A DNA stretch of 64,000 nt from RGIG7213 sp045544195 (lineage in GTDB: Bacteria > Bacillota > Clostridia > Oscillospirales > CAG-272). This document shows, one piece after another, positions 17,301 to 24,628 of the stretch. The stretch is taken from contig JAZPYO010000040.1 in assembly GCA_045544195.1 (NCBI GenBank), forward strand, positions 1 to 64,000, read 5' to 3'. The notes under the pieces were generated by a model that saw only the letters and a list, made by a program, of their open reading frames with translations, was not told where the DNA came from and made no database searches. Within the stretch, counting starts at the first letter, position 1, and every line of letters starts with the position of its first letter. The position numbers were made by a program, and so were the translations under genes.

Positions 17301-18081
17301 GACAGACGGCTCCGACTACCGCATCATGACAATGAATATGCTGTGGAACAGCAGCCATCCCGATGAAACAAGATACGGCAGATTTATTGAGTTTATCAAT
17401 TATTACTCACCTGATGTTATCGGCTTACAGGAATGCTGCATAGCCAATATGAACAAGTTCATGCCTTTGCTTAAGGCGGCCGGATATACAGTAATTCAGC
17501 AAGAGGTCTTCTCCGGTACATACGAGTGTAACACAGTTCCGATCGCATACAAGACATCAAAGTTCACGTGTGTTGAAAAGGGCTGGAAGCAGCTCCCCGG
17601 CGGAAGTAAGTTCTTCGGCGTAACCTGGGCAGTTCTCAAGGACAAGACGACATCGCAAAAATTCGCAGTATCATCATCGCACTTCTACAACGAAGGTGTT
17701 CTTGCGGATAAAGTAATTATCCGTAAGGAAAACACAAAGATGGTACTTTCAATAACGAACGACATCATAAATAAGCACAACTGCCCTGTCATCAATATGG
17801 GTGACTTCAATATGCGTTCGTTTGACGAGGCATATCACCTTATGGTCGACAGCGGTGTTCTCAACGATTCAAGATTCGTTTCATTCAGAGACGGTTTGAT
17901 GGTACGTATAGGTCACAACCTCAATTCAACAGTTATCGCCGAGGGCTCGCCTTCAAGAACGATCGACTACTTATTTACAACAAGCAATGTAAATGTTCTC
18001 CGTACAAGAGCAGTAATCAATATGAAGTCAGCTACTTCAACTGACCATAGCCCTGTTTACGCAGATATTTCATTTAAATGA
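14353..18081 (+). CDS. large secreted protein: ricin-type lectin repeats, lamin-tail domain, EEP phosphodiesterase
   Basis: A 1242-aa exported protein. Residues 1-28 are a signal peptide ending AVAA. Two tandem units follow (about 36-118), each with Y-Y-x-x-x-x-A-D-L-K-A-A-F-G and NHF-x-x-YGV, a repeat seen in secreted Clostridia proteins. Two ricin-type beta-trefoil domains (about 125-265 and 275-415) show repeated NAQRW motifs, suggesting glycan binding. A lamin-tail domain starts near 421 (LTISEICAAPTNGAYEFMEI). A central region and an IYIVGGD segment near 935 resemble accessory domains of carbohydrate enzymes. From about 985 to the end is an endonuclease/exonuclease/phosphatase domain: MTMNMLW, IGLQECC, SSSHFYN, NMGDFNMRS, IDYLF and STDHSPV. 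The substrate could be DNA, phosphoester or phospholipid. AGGAGG precedes the ATG. No sortase signal is seen. Confidence 0.9.
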   Translation: MKKIIRLTSLCLAVLMISAVIPFQAVAAVSAPSNVKSVVFNATYYASKYADLKAAFGTDATKLYNHFLNYGVKEGRQASPMFSVDYYLKNNADLKAAFGSNRESAFNHFIKYGVNEPRVTAPAVDLGTGIDVRISMNIGGGKNLDYSDTNVCTAAPVLKAVQTWRLDRQKDGSYKITNNATGKVLDVYAGSRASGANVGLYASNDTNAQRWFIYKNTDGTYTIRAKCGTTCALSINGNSTAAGANAQMNTYSGASGQHFRISKISVLESMEPANIGSNFWGNIRGVGSNYNLALSGDNVLIRYPNYGYNQTWRFIRFSDGSYEITNLKTGKSLDCAAGSGVAGTNVATYTSNNTNAQRWYIFKEDGNYIFVPKCTAECALTVAGGATASGTNLELAKYTASYTAQQFKVIKLTKSEVEKNLTISEICAAPTNGAYEFMEIINTSDKTVNLNQYSLYRFGFANSGKYESNGYNAILGLASGTGSDTSLKCLEKVNLSSYDTSIAPNGMIVLWFVSYANRSLTVDDFKTYWTKQGSDMTNVTVIPVAVHNGKSDIYAATKINSGCGAGFLPDTKACVAFSLIKNSALAVRLENGTNLNSLTASTDAPLAYNMTAELQSRADSIATYFVTTTAETGASRNYYNYVDYEAYVHATTQAMKEPMRTYTHVFAAVPYAAQVMGSSTTAGHPTNLGKYINLNSAGETNVITFGADGGLKRTKATPGYRWCGQFAGLDLLSTSVDDNGDVTLTGKFEYDQYSQIGFVITTISTATGEVIAKKTVNTTTFKAIDGGYSYSVTVSGLPVNDGSVVLSIVPYAIYVETGSRVNGVAEEIRCPLVSATINGKSIEGLKVTYLANEVNAPANDVTGIKEAVELLANDIEYYTGVEVTTGIYDPRAAYPQIVIATSGSGSGGDALVANNKTVGANQYSIISKTAGEIYIVGGDTIAAEYASQLIIKALINATGTVELTSLCADAPKTLNTKNDHLPMTDGSDYRIMTMNMLWNSSHPDETRYGRFIEFINYYSPDVIGLQECCIANMNKFMPLLKAAGYTVIQQEVFSGTYECNTVPIAYKTSKFTCVEKGWKQLPGGSKFFGVTWAVLKDKTTSQKFAVSSSHFYNEGVLADKVIIRKENTKMVLSITNDIINKHNCPVINMGDFNMRSFDEAYHLMVDSGVLNDSRFVSFRDGLMVRIGHNLNSTVIAEGSPSRTIDYLFTTSNVNVLRTRAVINMKSATSTDHSPVYADISFK

Positions 18082-18090
18082 TCAATAGGC

Positions 18091-18130
18091 AAAAGCCCTT
18101 CACGTTTGGCGTGATACTCTTAACGGAGAA
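18091..18130 (+). repeat. stem-loop repeat, left copy (inverted relative to right copy)
   Basis: About 31 of 40 bases match the reverse complement of 19897-19936 on the far side of the IS. Both contain AAAAGCCCTTCACG and then CGTGAT, so TCACG/CGTGA can pair in each, while the 5-nt loop between differs completely. It begins 10 nt after the large secreted gene ends. Confidence 0.65.
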
Positions 18131-18226
18131 TTCGTAAGCACAAAATTTCGGCAGAGAACTAATGTGCCCCCTGTCAAGTAGACAGACTAAAAAACAAAAG
18201 AATTTACAAATTGAATAGGTTCTTTT

Positions 18227-18256
18227 ATCTCCCCCTGCTGCGCAGCAGGGGGAGAT
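18227..18256. repeat. perfect 30-nt palindrome inside the IS
   Basis: Fifteen-base arms meet without a loop at 18241/18242; the left arm begins ATCTCCCCCTGCTGC. It lies 6 nt beyond the orfB stop, between it and the left end. On the plus strand it is followed by TTTT, so it may stop outside transcription entering the element antisense to the transposase. Confidence 0.75.
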
Positions 18257-18261
18257 TTTCG

Positions 18262-19167
18262 TCACGCGGCGGTGGCGAAGTAATACTCGCACGGTGTCAT
18301 GCAGTTCAAACGTTTCTGGTAGCGGCGAGTGTTGTAAAAGTGTATGTAATTCCCTATAGCGGAAACAAGAGAATCACGGCTCGTGAACTTTTTAAGATAG
18401 TACATTTCGGACTTTAGGATGCCCCGCCAGCCCTCCATCGGAGCATTGTCAAGGCATCTTCCGACACGGGACATACTTTGGATCATACCCGCATCGACGA
18501 GTTTTTGGTGAAACACCTTGTTTGTGTATTGAAATCCTCTATCGCTGTGGAATATAGGTTTGGCATCAGGATAAAGACTTCTCGCTTCGTCAAACGTCGT
18601 GAAAACCAATTCATTGTTGTTGCTGTCGCCGATCTTGTATGCAATAATACGTCTGTCGTAAAGATCAAGAATTGCAGAAAGATAGAGTTTTCTCACCTCG
18701 GGGCCAACGTAATACTTAAACTCCGTAACGTCGGTAAGCCACTTTTCAAACGGTACAGTTGCCTTAAAATCTCTGTTCAGAATGTTCTCGGCTGTAATTT
18801 CAGGTGTGGATTTGATGTAATCTGGGCGTTTTTTACGGATAACGGATTTGAGCCCAAGTATACGCATAATACGACGAACTCTCTTTACGTTAATACTGTG
18901 AGGAAGCTCGTCTGTCTTTTCTCTGTTAATGTTAATACACATCTGTCTATAGCCAAGAACTCCGTTGCTTTCTTCGTACAAGTCCTTTACGTATTCTGTA
19001 ATCTGCATGTTCAAAAGTTCGCTTTTACTTTGTTGTCTGCTTTTCCACTTGTAGTAGGAAGATCTGTTTAATCTCAACGCAATACACATTTCCTTAATGG
19101 AATACCCCTTATGTGTGTTAAGAAATTCAATGGCTATGTAGATATGCTCCTGCTGTACTCCGGTCAA
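18262..19167 (-). CDS. IS3-family transposase OrfB (DDE integrase domain)
   Basis: The catalytic half of the transposase. It shows an N-terminal HTH_21-type region (YRQMCININRE), then the rve-type DDE core: Asp in WLTDVTEFKY, Asp in FHSDRGFQYTN, and Glu in the DNAPMEGWRGILKSE block. It ends with NTRRYQKRLNCMTPCEYY, usual for IS150-group enzymes. The listed start is a TTG overlapping the OrfA stop. The -1 frame stays open back to the A7 slippery run, so the natural product is probably an OrfAB fusion made by ribosomal frameshifting. Confidence 0.93.
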   Translation of the reverse strand: MTGVQQEHIYIAIEFLNTHKGYSIKEMCIALRLNRSSYYKWKSRQQSKSELLNMQITEYVKDLYEESNGVLGYRQMCININREKTDELPHSINVKRVRRIMRILGLKSVIRKKRPDYIKSTPEITAENILNRDFKATVPFEKWLTDVTEFKYYVGPEVRKLYLSAILDLYDRRIIAYKIGDSNNNELVFTTFDEARSLYPDAKPIFHSDRGFQYTNKVFHQKLVDAGMIQSMSRVGRCLDNAPMEGWRGILKSEMYYLKKFTSRDSLVSAIGNYIHFYNTRRYQKRLNCMTPCEYYFATAA

Positions 19168-19691
19168 TGACCACCACCTTTCAGCTCCTGTAGTTTTTTT
19201 ATGAAGGCGTTTTCGATTTCAAGCTGTCTGTTTTTTGCTTCAAGTATCTTCATTTCAGCTTTGAGCTTTTCAACCTCGGTCATTTCCTCAACCGGTTTCG
19301 TTCTTCCTCGGTTGTCTTTGAGCTTATCCACTCCGCCTTCTTCGTACTTGCGCACCCAAGCATAGATCTGTTGGTACGACACGTTGTAGGTTTCTACTGT
19401 TAGTCCGTAATCATAATTGTGTTCAATGCAGAATGCTACGATCTCTGCTCGTTCTTCTTGCGTGGTCTTCCTTCCTTTGGTCATATATATTTCTCCTTTT
19501 GCGGTACTCCGCTCTTTGAACTCTCTATGACCATTATACCACTTAACCCAGTTCCTGAGTTGTCTTGTGCTTAAAATTTCATATTTTTTTCGCAGTGTTT
19601 CATAACTTCCTTTTCCGGTTAGATAATCTCTCACTGCTTGTAGCTTTAATTCTGTTGAATATTTTTTGTTCTTATGGCTTTTTCTTGGCAT
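19164..19691 (-). CDS. IS3-family transposase OrfA (helix-turn-helix)
   Basis: A 175-aa DNA-binding protein that recognises the IS ends. It contains two helix-turn-helix units (around YSTELKLQAVRDYLTG and EIVAFCIEHNYDYGLTVETY, with QQIYAWVRKYEEGG) and a C-terminal leucine-rich coiled coil (MKILEAKNRQLEIENAFIKK) for dimerisation, as in IS150-group OrfA. Its stop overlaps the OrfB frame by 3-4 nt. Confidence 0.92.
   Translation of the reverse strand: MPRKSHKNKKYSTELKLQAVRDYLTGKGSYETLRKKYEILSTRQLRNWVKWYNGHREFKERSTAKGEIYMTKGRKTTQEERAEIVAFCIEHNYDYGLTVETYNVSYQQIYAWVRKYEEGGVDKLKDNRGRTKPVEEMTEVEKLKAEMKILEAKNRQLEIENAFIKKLQELKGGGH
19194..19200 (-). other. programmed -1 frameshift slippery site (A7)
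   Basis: In OrfA reading, the codons ATA AAA AAA form the heptamer A-AAA-AAA. Slipping back by one enters the OrfB frame, which has no stop from here to the OrfB TTG. IS3 elements commonly use A-AAA-AAN signals of this sort. Actual frameshifting is inferred. Confidence 0.7.
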
Positions 19692-19821
19692 AAAATAACC
19701 CCCTTAAAGTAGTCTTGAAAACTTTTTGTTTTTTCAAGTGTCTACTCTAAGGGGATTATATCAGACTTCAAAAATCTGTCGGGGTTAATTATTTGCTTAC
19801 TGCAGAGCAATTTTTTTATCC

Positions 19822-19869
19822 GTAGGGGCGTTCTGCGAACGCCCGCGGGCGAACACAGTTCGCCCCTAC
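19822..19869. repeat. double-hairpin palindromic intergenic element
   Basis: The outer ends GTAGGGGCG and CGCCCCTAC are complementary. Inside are two smaller perfect hairpins, GGGCGTTC/GAACGCCC with loop TGC and GGGCGAAC/GTTCGCCC with loop ACA. A GTAGGGGCG...CGCCCCTAC frame is the style of dispersed REP/BIME-like repeats in Clostridia genomes. It lies between the IS and tadA. Confidence 0.75.
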
Positions 19870-19896
19870 TGTGGGATTAGGTAAATGTTTCGTGAT

Positions 19897-19936
19897 TTCT
19901 TCGCTAAGAACATCACGTTTTTCGTGAAGGGCTTTT
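19897..19936 (-). repeat. stem-loop repeat, right copy
   Basis: Reverse-oriented partner of the copy at 18091-18130; the TTCACG and CGTGAT arms are kept while the loop is AAAAA instead of TTTGG. It ends about 30 nt beyond the tadA stop. The rest of 19763-19968 carries the double hairpin but no gene. Confidence 0.6.
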
Positions 19937-19968
19937 ATCTGTCGTATATTATTCAGCTTTGGCAGCCT

Positions 19969-20433
19969 TTATCTTTTACGCAGATCTTTGAAAAATTCAG
20001 ACAGTAATTCTGACGAACGATCTGCAAATATGCCGCCCATTATCTTTGGTGTATGATTGAACGGATACTGAGTCAAGTCTACAACAGAGCCAAAGCCGCC
20101 TGCCTTGTGATCCTCTGCTCCGTAGAATACACGGTTTATCCTTGCGTTTATTATTGCGCCTGCGCACATTACACACGGCTCAAGTGTTACGAACATATCG
20201 CATTTATGAAGCCGCCAGCCGCCAAGCATCTTACATGCATCGTCTATCGCCTTCAGCTCTGCATGATGAAGTGCGTTTTTTTCTTTTTCTCTTGTATTGA
20301 ACGCCTCGGCGATTATCTGCTTTTCGTAAACTATAACTGCTCCGACAGGAACATCATTGCAAAGCAACGCCTTTTCTGCGAGCTGTAACGCTCTGCCCAT
20401 ATAATGCGTAATATCATCGTAGGTATATGTCAT
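19969..20433 (-). CDS. tadA: tRNA-specific adenosine-34 deaminase TadA
   Basis: TadA deaminates A34 of tRNA-Arg(ACG) to inosine, letting one tRNA read three Arg codons. The zinc site is clear: HAE in LHHAELKAID and PCVMCAGA, which supply the His and two Cys ligands and the proton-shuttling Glu. The 154-aa length is normal, with the N-terminal helix MGRALQLAEKALLCNDVPVGAV. It overlaps the upstream CPBP protease gene by 4 nt (20430-20433), suggesting co-transcription. Confidence 0.95.
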   Translation of the reverse strand: MTYTYDDITHYMGRALQLAEKALLCNDVPVGAVIVYEKQIIAEAFNTREKEKNALHHAELKAIDDACKMLGGWRLHKCDMFVTLEPCVMCAGAIINARINRVFYGAEDHKAGGFGSVVDLTQYPFNHTPKIMGGIFADRSSELLSEFFKDLRKR

Positions 20434-21248
20434 AGCACCTTCACTCCTCCAAAGGCAAATATAGTGGATATTATAAAATATATATAGGCAAAAGGGCAGA
20501 TCGCATTAAGTGATATATGCGGCATTTTGAATTTTCCTCCTTTAAGCAGCAGAAAGGCGCATACCGCACCCATCAGTATGAGTACGGATGAATAAACGCC
20601 GATCACCGCATCGCTTGCTCTTGTATACATTATAACAAACGCAGACAGATTGTTTACGAAATGCAGAATGACAGCAAAGCATACAGAGCCTGTACGGGCA
20701 GTAAAATACCCGAACAGTATTCCGCACACAAATGCATACGGTATCTGCAAAAGATTCATATGAAAAAACGCAAATAAAAGTGATGAAAAAGCAATAGCCT
20801 GCCATTTACCGTACGCAAGGAGCTTATTCTGCACCAAGCCCCTGAATATGACCTCTTCGGCAAACGGCGGTAAAACAACGAGGGTTATAAATGAAATAGC
20901 AATATCCGCAGGCATATGCATATCATATAATGTTACGTCCGGCGAAAGCTGTATACCGAGCCTCAGAAAAATATCGCTTACTGCCATACAGGCTCTATCC
21001 GTAAGACACATTAGTCCAAGACAGGCAAAAAAGGAAAGCACGGGGCGTGGCGGCATTTTATACGACATTGTTATCTTATTGCCAAGCGTGCTTAGCAAAG
21101 CTATCGGCAATGCCATGCAAACGCAGTATATGATGAGCTGCCTTACGCTTTGTCTTACATTGAAATAAGGCAATATAGCAGATATTATGATCTGGCAGAC
21201 AAATATCGAAAAGACGGCAAAAATTGATTTTTCCTGTTCTTTATACAT
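20430..21248 (-). CDS. CPBP-family intramembrane metalloprotease (CAAX/Abi type)
   Basis: A membrane protein of about 272 aa with seven or eight hydrophobic helices. Motif 1 is EEVIFRGLV, motif 2 is FAFFHMNL, and motif 3 is ILHFVNN, giving the Glu-Glu-Arg, His and His-x-x-x-Asn residues of the Abi/CPBP family. Relatives process membrane-linked peptides, and some are linked to bacteriocin self-immunity or regulated proteolysis; no bacteriocin gene is near. The ATG at 21248 is preferred because GGGAG stands 8 nt upstream; a GTG at 21257 is also in frame. Confidence 0.9.
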   Translation of the reverse strand: MYKEQEKSIFAVFSIFVCQIIISAILPYFNVRQSVRQLIIYCVCMALPIALLSTLGNKITMSYKMPPRPVLSFFACLGLMCLTDRACMAVSDIFLRLGIQLSPDVTLYDMHMPADIAISFITLVVLPPFAEEVIFRGLVQNKLLAYGKWQAIAFSSLLFAFFHMNLLQIPYAFVCGILFGYFTARTGSVCFAVILHFVNNLSAFVIMYTRASDAVIGVYSSVLILMGAVCAFLLLKGGKFKMPHISLNAICPFAYIYFIISTIFAFGGVKVL

Positions 21249-21271
21249 TTTCACCACTCCCTTCTCGTGAG

Positions 21272-21300
21272 ATTCTACCGCAAATCAACAAAAAAATCAA
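21272..21300 (-). promoter_or_regulatory. sigma-A-like promoter for CPBP-tadA
   Basis: Minus-strand TTGATT (21295-21300) and TAGAAT (21272-21277) with 17-nt spacing, giving a short leader before the CPBP gene. Confidence 0.65.
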
Positions 21301-21438
21301 TACTTATTCACAAAATGTAAAAGAAAGCACTTAAAAAATATGCAAACGTGAGTATATTTGTGCAATAAACACTAAATTAACATTTAAAATTTGGTAAGTT
21401 TCGCTAACGTTAAATTTGCCATCATGTCGCTTTTGCTC

Positions 21439-21467
21439 TTGATTTGTTTAAAATTTTATTGTAAAAT
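21439..21467 (+). promoter_or_regulatory. sigma-A-like promoter for the M23 gene
   Basis: TTGATT (21439-21444) and TAAAAT (21462-21467), 17-nt spacing, about 55 nt before the start. Between the two divergent promoters the DNA is AT-rich with nothing else assigned. Confidence 0.6.
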
Positions 21468-21521
21468 AATATGAGATTTTGCGTTTTCGCATCAATCGAA
21501 ATACAATAACGGAGAATTTTA

Positions 21522-22889
21522 ATGATTAAAGCAAGAAAAGTATTCAATGCCTTGCGTGAGTTTATCGAACGTAAGCCTGCATTGTGTGCCAAAATAGCCG
21601 CAACCGCGGTTATGTGCTGTACCGTTCTTACTTATATATCCTGTTTATCCGCACGTGACATTGTAACCGTTGCTTATGCGAACGGTGAGTATCTCGGAAT
21701 AGTTTCCGACGGCTGTGACATATATACATCAGCCTTAAAGGCAACATCAGATGCAGCTGTAATTTCTTATCCTGCACCCGATGTACCCGTTATAACGCTT
21801 GATGTCCGCCCCGTGCGAAAGGGCGATACACCCCTTAACAACGATACAGCGTACAAGGCATTGTACGACACAGTTTTATCCGATTATGAAATGATGCACG
21901 CTCTGTTTGTTGATAACAAATTCGTAGCGGCAAACAGTGATGACAAGGTTCTCAGCAGCGTAACTGCAGCCATTGAGGAAGGCATTCGCCTTCAGGCAGG
22001 CGGGAATGTTGAAATAACATCTGACATTGCCATCAAGAAATTGTATTGCAACAAAGCATATGCACCCGAAAGCGACAGGATAGTATCTTATCTTTCAGAG
22101 GGTCTTTCATACAACATTGTACTTGATACAGAGGAAGAGGTTTTTGAATTTTTCTTTGAGGACGAGGCAGAGCATGCACTCGCACCTAACCTTTCTTCAC
22201 CGCAGGGAAACGGCGGACTCAGTACTGATATGGACAACAAGGACATTCAGACAAAGATAATAACCGCAACTGAAGAAATTCCTTTTGCTACGGTTTACGA
22301 AGAAAACGACGAGCTTTTCATAGGCGTTTACAGTAAGAAAAACGACGGAAGACCGGGTGTAAGATCTGTAACGGTTGAGATAACATTCGAAAACGGCGTT
22401 GAGGTATCACGCAAGGTCATCGAAGAAAGGATCATAACACCGGCAACAGACAAGGTTCTTTATGCAGGAACAAGGCCTGCTCCCACAACTGCTTCATCAG
22501 GCTCATATATCATTCCGCTTCCCAAAGGATCGTATATGATAACCGACAGATACGGTGAAAGAGAGCTTTACGGCAAGTGGACCCGCCATTACGGGATCGA
22601 CCTTGCTGCAGATAAGGGTGTTACGGTTATGGCAGCAGACGGCGGCACGGTAATAAGAGCTGAAAATTCAAGCTCTTACGGCAAATGCGTAACGATACGC
22701 CACGATAACGGCCACGAAACACTGTATGCACATATGTCAAAGATCACAGTATCCGAGGGTGACAAGGTCTATCAGGGACAGAAGATCGGTGAAGTCGGAA
22801 GAACGGGACTTGCAACAGGCAACCACTTGCACCTTGAATTGTTCATTCACGGCAACAAGGTAGACCCTGAGGACTATATTGATTTCTGA
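21522..22889 (+). CDS. G5 domain-containing M23 family peptidoglycan endopeptidase
   Basis: A 455-aa cell-envelope protein. Residues 23-43 form a single membrane anchor or uncleaved signal. A region of unknown fold follows (to about 245). Next is a G5 domain around 245-320 (ATEEIPFATVYEEN...VIEERIITPATDKVLYAG), which binds wall polymers. The C-terminal LytM/M23 domain (about 330-455) has RHYGIDLA, supplying the first zinc His and Asp, and the HLHLEL motif with the second zinc site. Such enzymes cut peptide cross-links; spore SpoIIQ-like and growth enzymes share this fold. Both zinc motifs are intact, so activity is expected. Confidence 0.93.
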   Translation: MIKARKVFNALREFIERKPALCAKIAATAVMCCTVLTYISCLSARDIVTVAYANGEYLGIVSDGCDIYTSALKATSDAAVISYPAPDVPVITLDVRPVRKGDTPLNNDTAYKALYDTVLSDYEMMHALFVDNKFVAANSDDKVLSSVTAAIEEGIRLQAGGNVEITSDIAIKKLYCNKAYAPESDRIVSYLSEGLSYNIVLDTEEEVFEFFFEDEAEHALAPNLSSPQGNGGLSTDMDNKDIQTKIITATEEIPFATVYEENDELFIGVYSKKNDGRPGVRSVTVEITFENGVEVSRKVIEERIITPATDKVLYAGTRPAPTTASSGSYIIPLPKGSYMITDRYGERELYGKWTRHYGIDLAADKGVTVMAADGGTVIRAENSSSYGKCVTIRHDNGHETLYAHMSKITVSEGDKVYQGQKIGEVGRTGLATGNHLHLELFIHGNKVDPEDYIDF

Positions 22890-22906
22890 TATTCATATTA
22901 AAATAC

Positions 22907-22934
22907 TTAAAAAGGACAGTCATCTGTCCTTTTT
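22907..22934 (+). terminator. intrinsic terminator after the M23 gene
   Basis: AAAAGGACAG and CTGTCCTTTT pair around a TCAT loop, followed by T's. It ends the single-gene M23 transcript. Confidence 0.9.
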
Positions 22935-22976
22935 ATATTTCTTTCGGATAATACGGTAAACATTTTTTTATTTCAC

Positions 22977-23005
22977 TTGAAAAAAAGCATTTTTTTGTTT
23001 ATAAT
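22977..23005 (+). promoter_or_regulatory. sigma-A-like promoter
   Basis: TTGAAA (22977-22982) and TATAAT (23000-23005) with 17-nt spacing, 35 nt before the nucleotidase-family gene. Confidence 0.75.
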
Positions 23006-23040
23006 AATAACAGCAAAATTTCGGAAAGGAAGCATTCATA

Positions 23041-24504
23041 ATGGGCAGATTCAAAAAGCTGACATTGATACACTCAAACGATATGCACGGCGATTTTATG
23101 AGTGAAATGGTAGACTCACATCTTTTGGGCGGTGTTTCTATGCTGTCAGGATATATCAGCAAGGTTCGCAAAAGCGAAGAAAACGTCATATACGCCGTAG
23201 CAGGCGATATGCTCAGAGGCTCTGTTATTGACAGCGAATTCAAAGGCTTATCGACTATCGAAATAATGAATATGCTTACAGTTGATGTAGCATCTGTCGG
23301 CAATCACGAATTTGACTATGGCACAGCCCATTTGCTTCTGATAGAAAAATGCGCCAGATTTCCCATAGTAAGTGCCAATATATACGTTAAAAACAGAATG
23401 GCTCATCTGTTCAGATCGCATTATATCAAAAAGATAGACGGTATGAAAATACTGTTTATAGGCATTTCAACAGAGGATATTCTGAAAATGAATCCCGACG
23501 GGGAGAATATTTCTAATTTTATCGATATACGTTCAGCCGTTGACGAAATACAAAAAATATGCTCACGGTATAAAAGCTCCGATATTGATCTTACCGTATT
23601 ACTTACGCATATCGGCTTTGAAGAGGACAAAAAATTAGCTTCGCTTATAGAAAAAGAAAGCGGAGTCGATCTTATAATCGGCGGACACAGCCACACTTTT
23701 CTTCAAAAGCCGTGTGTGATAAACGGAATACCCATCGTTCAGGCGGTCACAGGAACAGATCAGGTAGGGCGGTTTGATATAACGGTTGACACCTACAACA
23801 ACAAAATACACAGCTACACATGGGAATTGATACCGATAACGCCCGAAAACTGTCCGAAGGACCCTGCGCTTGAGGAGATAATCACAAAATATAAAAGTAT
23901 AACCGACGTTAAATACAGCAGATATATTACAAGAACATCCCGTGTGCTGAAAAATACAAGCAGAAAACGCGAAAGCGAGGTCGGTATGGTATTTGCCGAC
24001 GCCCTGCGTGATTATTTTGAGCTTGACATAGTAATGATCGCATCGGGAAGTCTGCGTGCGGAGACGCTCGGTGAGATCATAGAATACGGCGATCTTATGG
24101 AAATGTTTCCGTTCGCAGATGAGCTTTATCGCATAACTCTGAGTGGAAGGCTTTTCAAAAGGGCGATCATGCACGTTTTCAGAAAGGAAGCCTTCGACGG
24201 ACAGCATACCGAATTTTATCAGTATTCCCACGGCGTCCGAATAACCGTATCCGAAAAGGAAAAGCGTGTTATATCAATTCTTTTCAACGGAAAGGATATT
24301 GACGATGATATGATCCTGACAGTAGGAATACAAGGCTATCATTATAAAAATTCCGAAAAATGTCTTGGACTGACGTTGGATGAAATGTCACAGATAAAGC
24401 CGTGCAGACTCATAGCTGCAAAGGATAACGTCATAATAGATGAATATCTCAGCTCTCAGGAGCTTATAAAGGCCCCCACGGACGAACGCTGGACATTTAT
24501 ATAA
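23041..24504 (+). CDS. 5'-nucleotidase / 2',3'-cyclic phosphodiesterase family protein
   Basis: A two-domain metallophosphatase of 487 aa. The N-terminal calcineurin-like domain carries the metal motifs SNDMHGDF, AGDML, GNHEFDYG, LLTHIG and GGHSHT. The C-terminal 5'-nucleotidase substrate domain includes ASGSLRAE, GDLMEMFPF and an SHGVRITVS segment. Most relatives are exported, but this one starts MGRFKKLTLIHSND with no signal peptide, so it is probably cytoplasmic. A nucleotide scavenging or housekeeping role is inferred; substrate not determinable. GGAAAGGA precedes the ATG. Confidence 0.9.
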   Translation: MGRFKKLTLIHSNDMHGDFMSEMVDSHLLGGVSMLSGYISKVRKSEENVIYAVAGDMLRGSVIDSEFKGLSTIEIMNMLTVDVASVGNHEFDYGTAHLLLIEKCARFPIVSANIYVKNRMAHLFRSHYIKKIDGMKILFIGISTEDILKMNPDGENISNFIDIRSAVDEIQKICSRYKSSDIDLTVLLTHIGFEEDKKLASLIEKESGVDLIIGGHSHTFLQKPCVINGIPIVQAVTGTDQVGRFDITVDTYNNKIHSYTWELIPITPENCPKDPALEEIITKYKSITDVKYSRYITRTSRVLKNTSRKRESEVGMVFADALRDYFELDIVMIASGSLRAETLGEIIEYGDLMEMFPFADELYRITLSGRLFKRAIMHVFRKEAFDGQHTEFYQYSHGVRITVSEKEKRVISILFNGKDIDDDMILTVGIQGYHYKNSEKCLGLTLDEMSQIKPCRLIAAKDNVIIDEYLSSQELIKAPTDERWTFI

Positions 24505-24539
24505 GCCTGCGGCATTGTCAGGAATTTAAAATAAAACAG

Positions 24540-24568
24540 TTGACACATCAGATTTGCCGTGATATAAT
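24540..24568 (+). promoter_or_regulatory. sigma-A promoter for the metY-like gene
   Basis: TTGACA (24540-24545) and TATAAT (24563-24568), 17-nt spacing. The short leader to the start at 24629 has no SAM riboswitch or T-box features. Confidence 0.85.
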
Positions 24569-24628
24569 GTTAATAATTATTTATGTGTAATTTTCAGCCA
24601 TAAACATCTTAAAGGAAAGGATCGCTTT

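Larger units (their letters stand above)
18163..19763. mobile_element. IS3-family insertion sequence (IS150-like)
   Basis: Two overlapping transposase frames are bracketed by imperfect terminal inverted repeats: the left end has CCCCCTGTCAAGTAGACAG followed by an A-rich stretch, and the right end reads inward as CCCCTTAGAGTAGACACTTG followed by a similar A-rich stretch. The exact outer bases and target duplication could not be fixed; ends may be off by several bases. Both frames are intact and a frameshift site is present, so it may be active. It sits between the secreted protein gene and tadA. Confidence 0.8.

Noticed and set aside
18478..19071. A 197-codon plus-strand frame opposite the transposase.
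   Set aside because: Antisense to a DDE domain with intact catalytic residues; no family pattern.
24505..24628. Possible SAM riboswitch before the metY-like gene.
   Set aside because: The leader after the promoter is about 55 nt and shows none of the conserved SAM-I elements.
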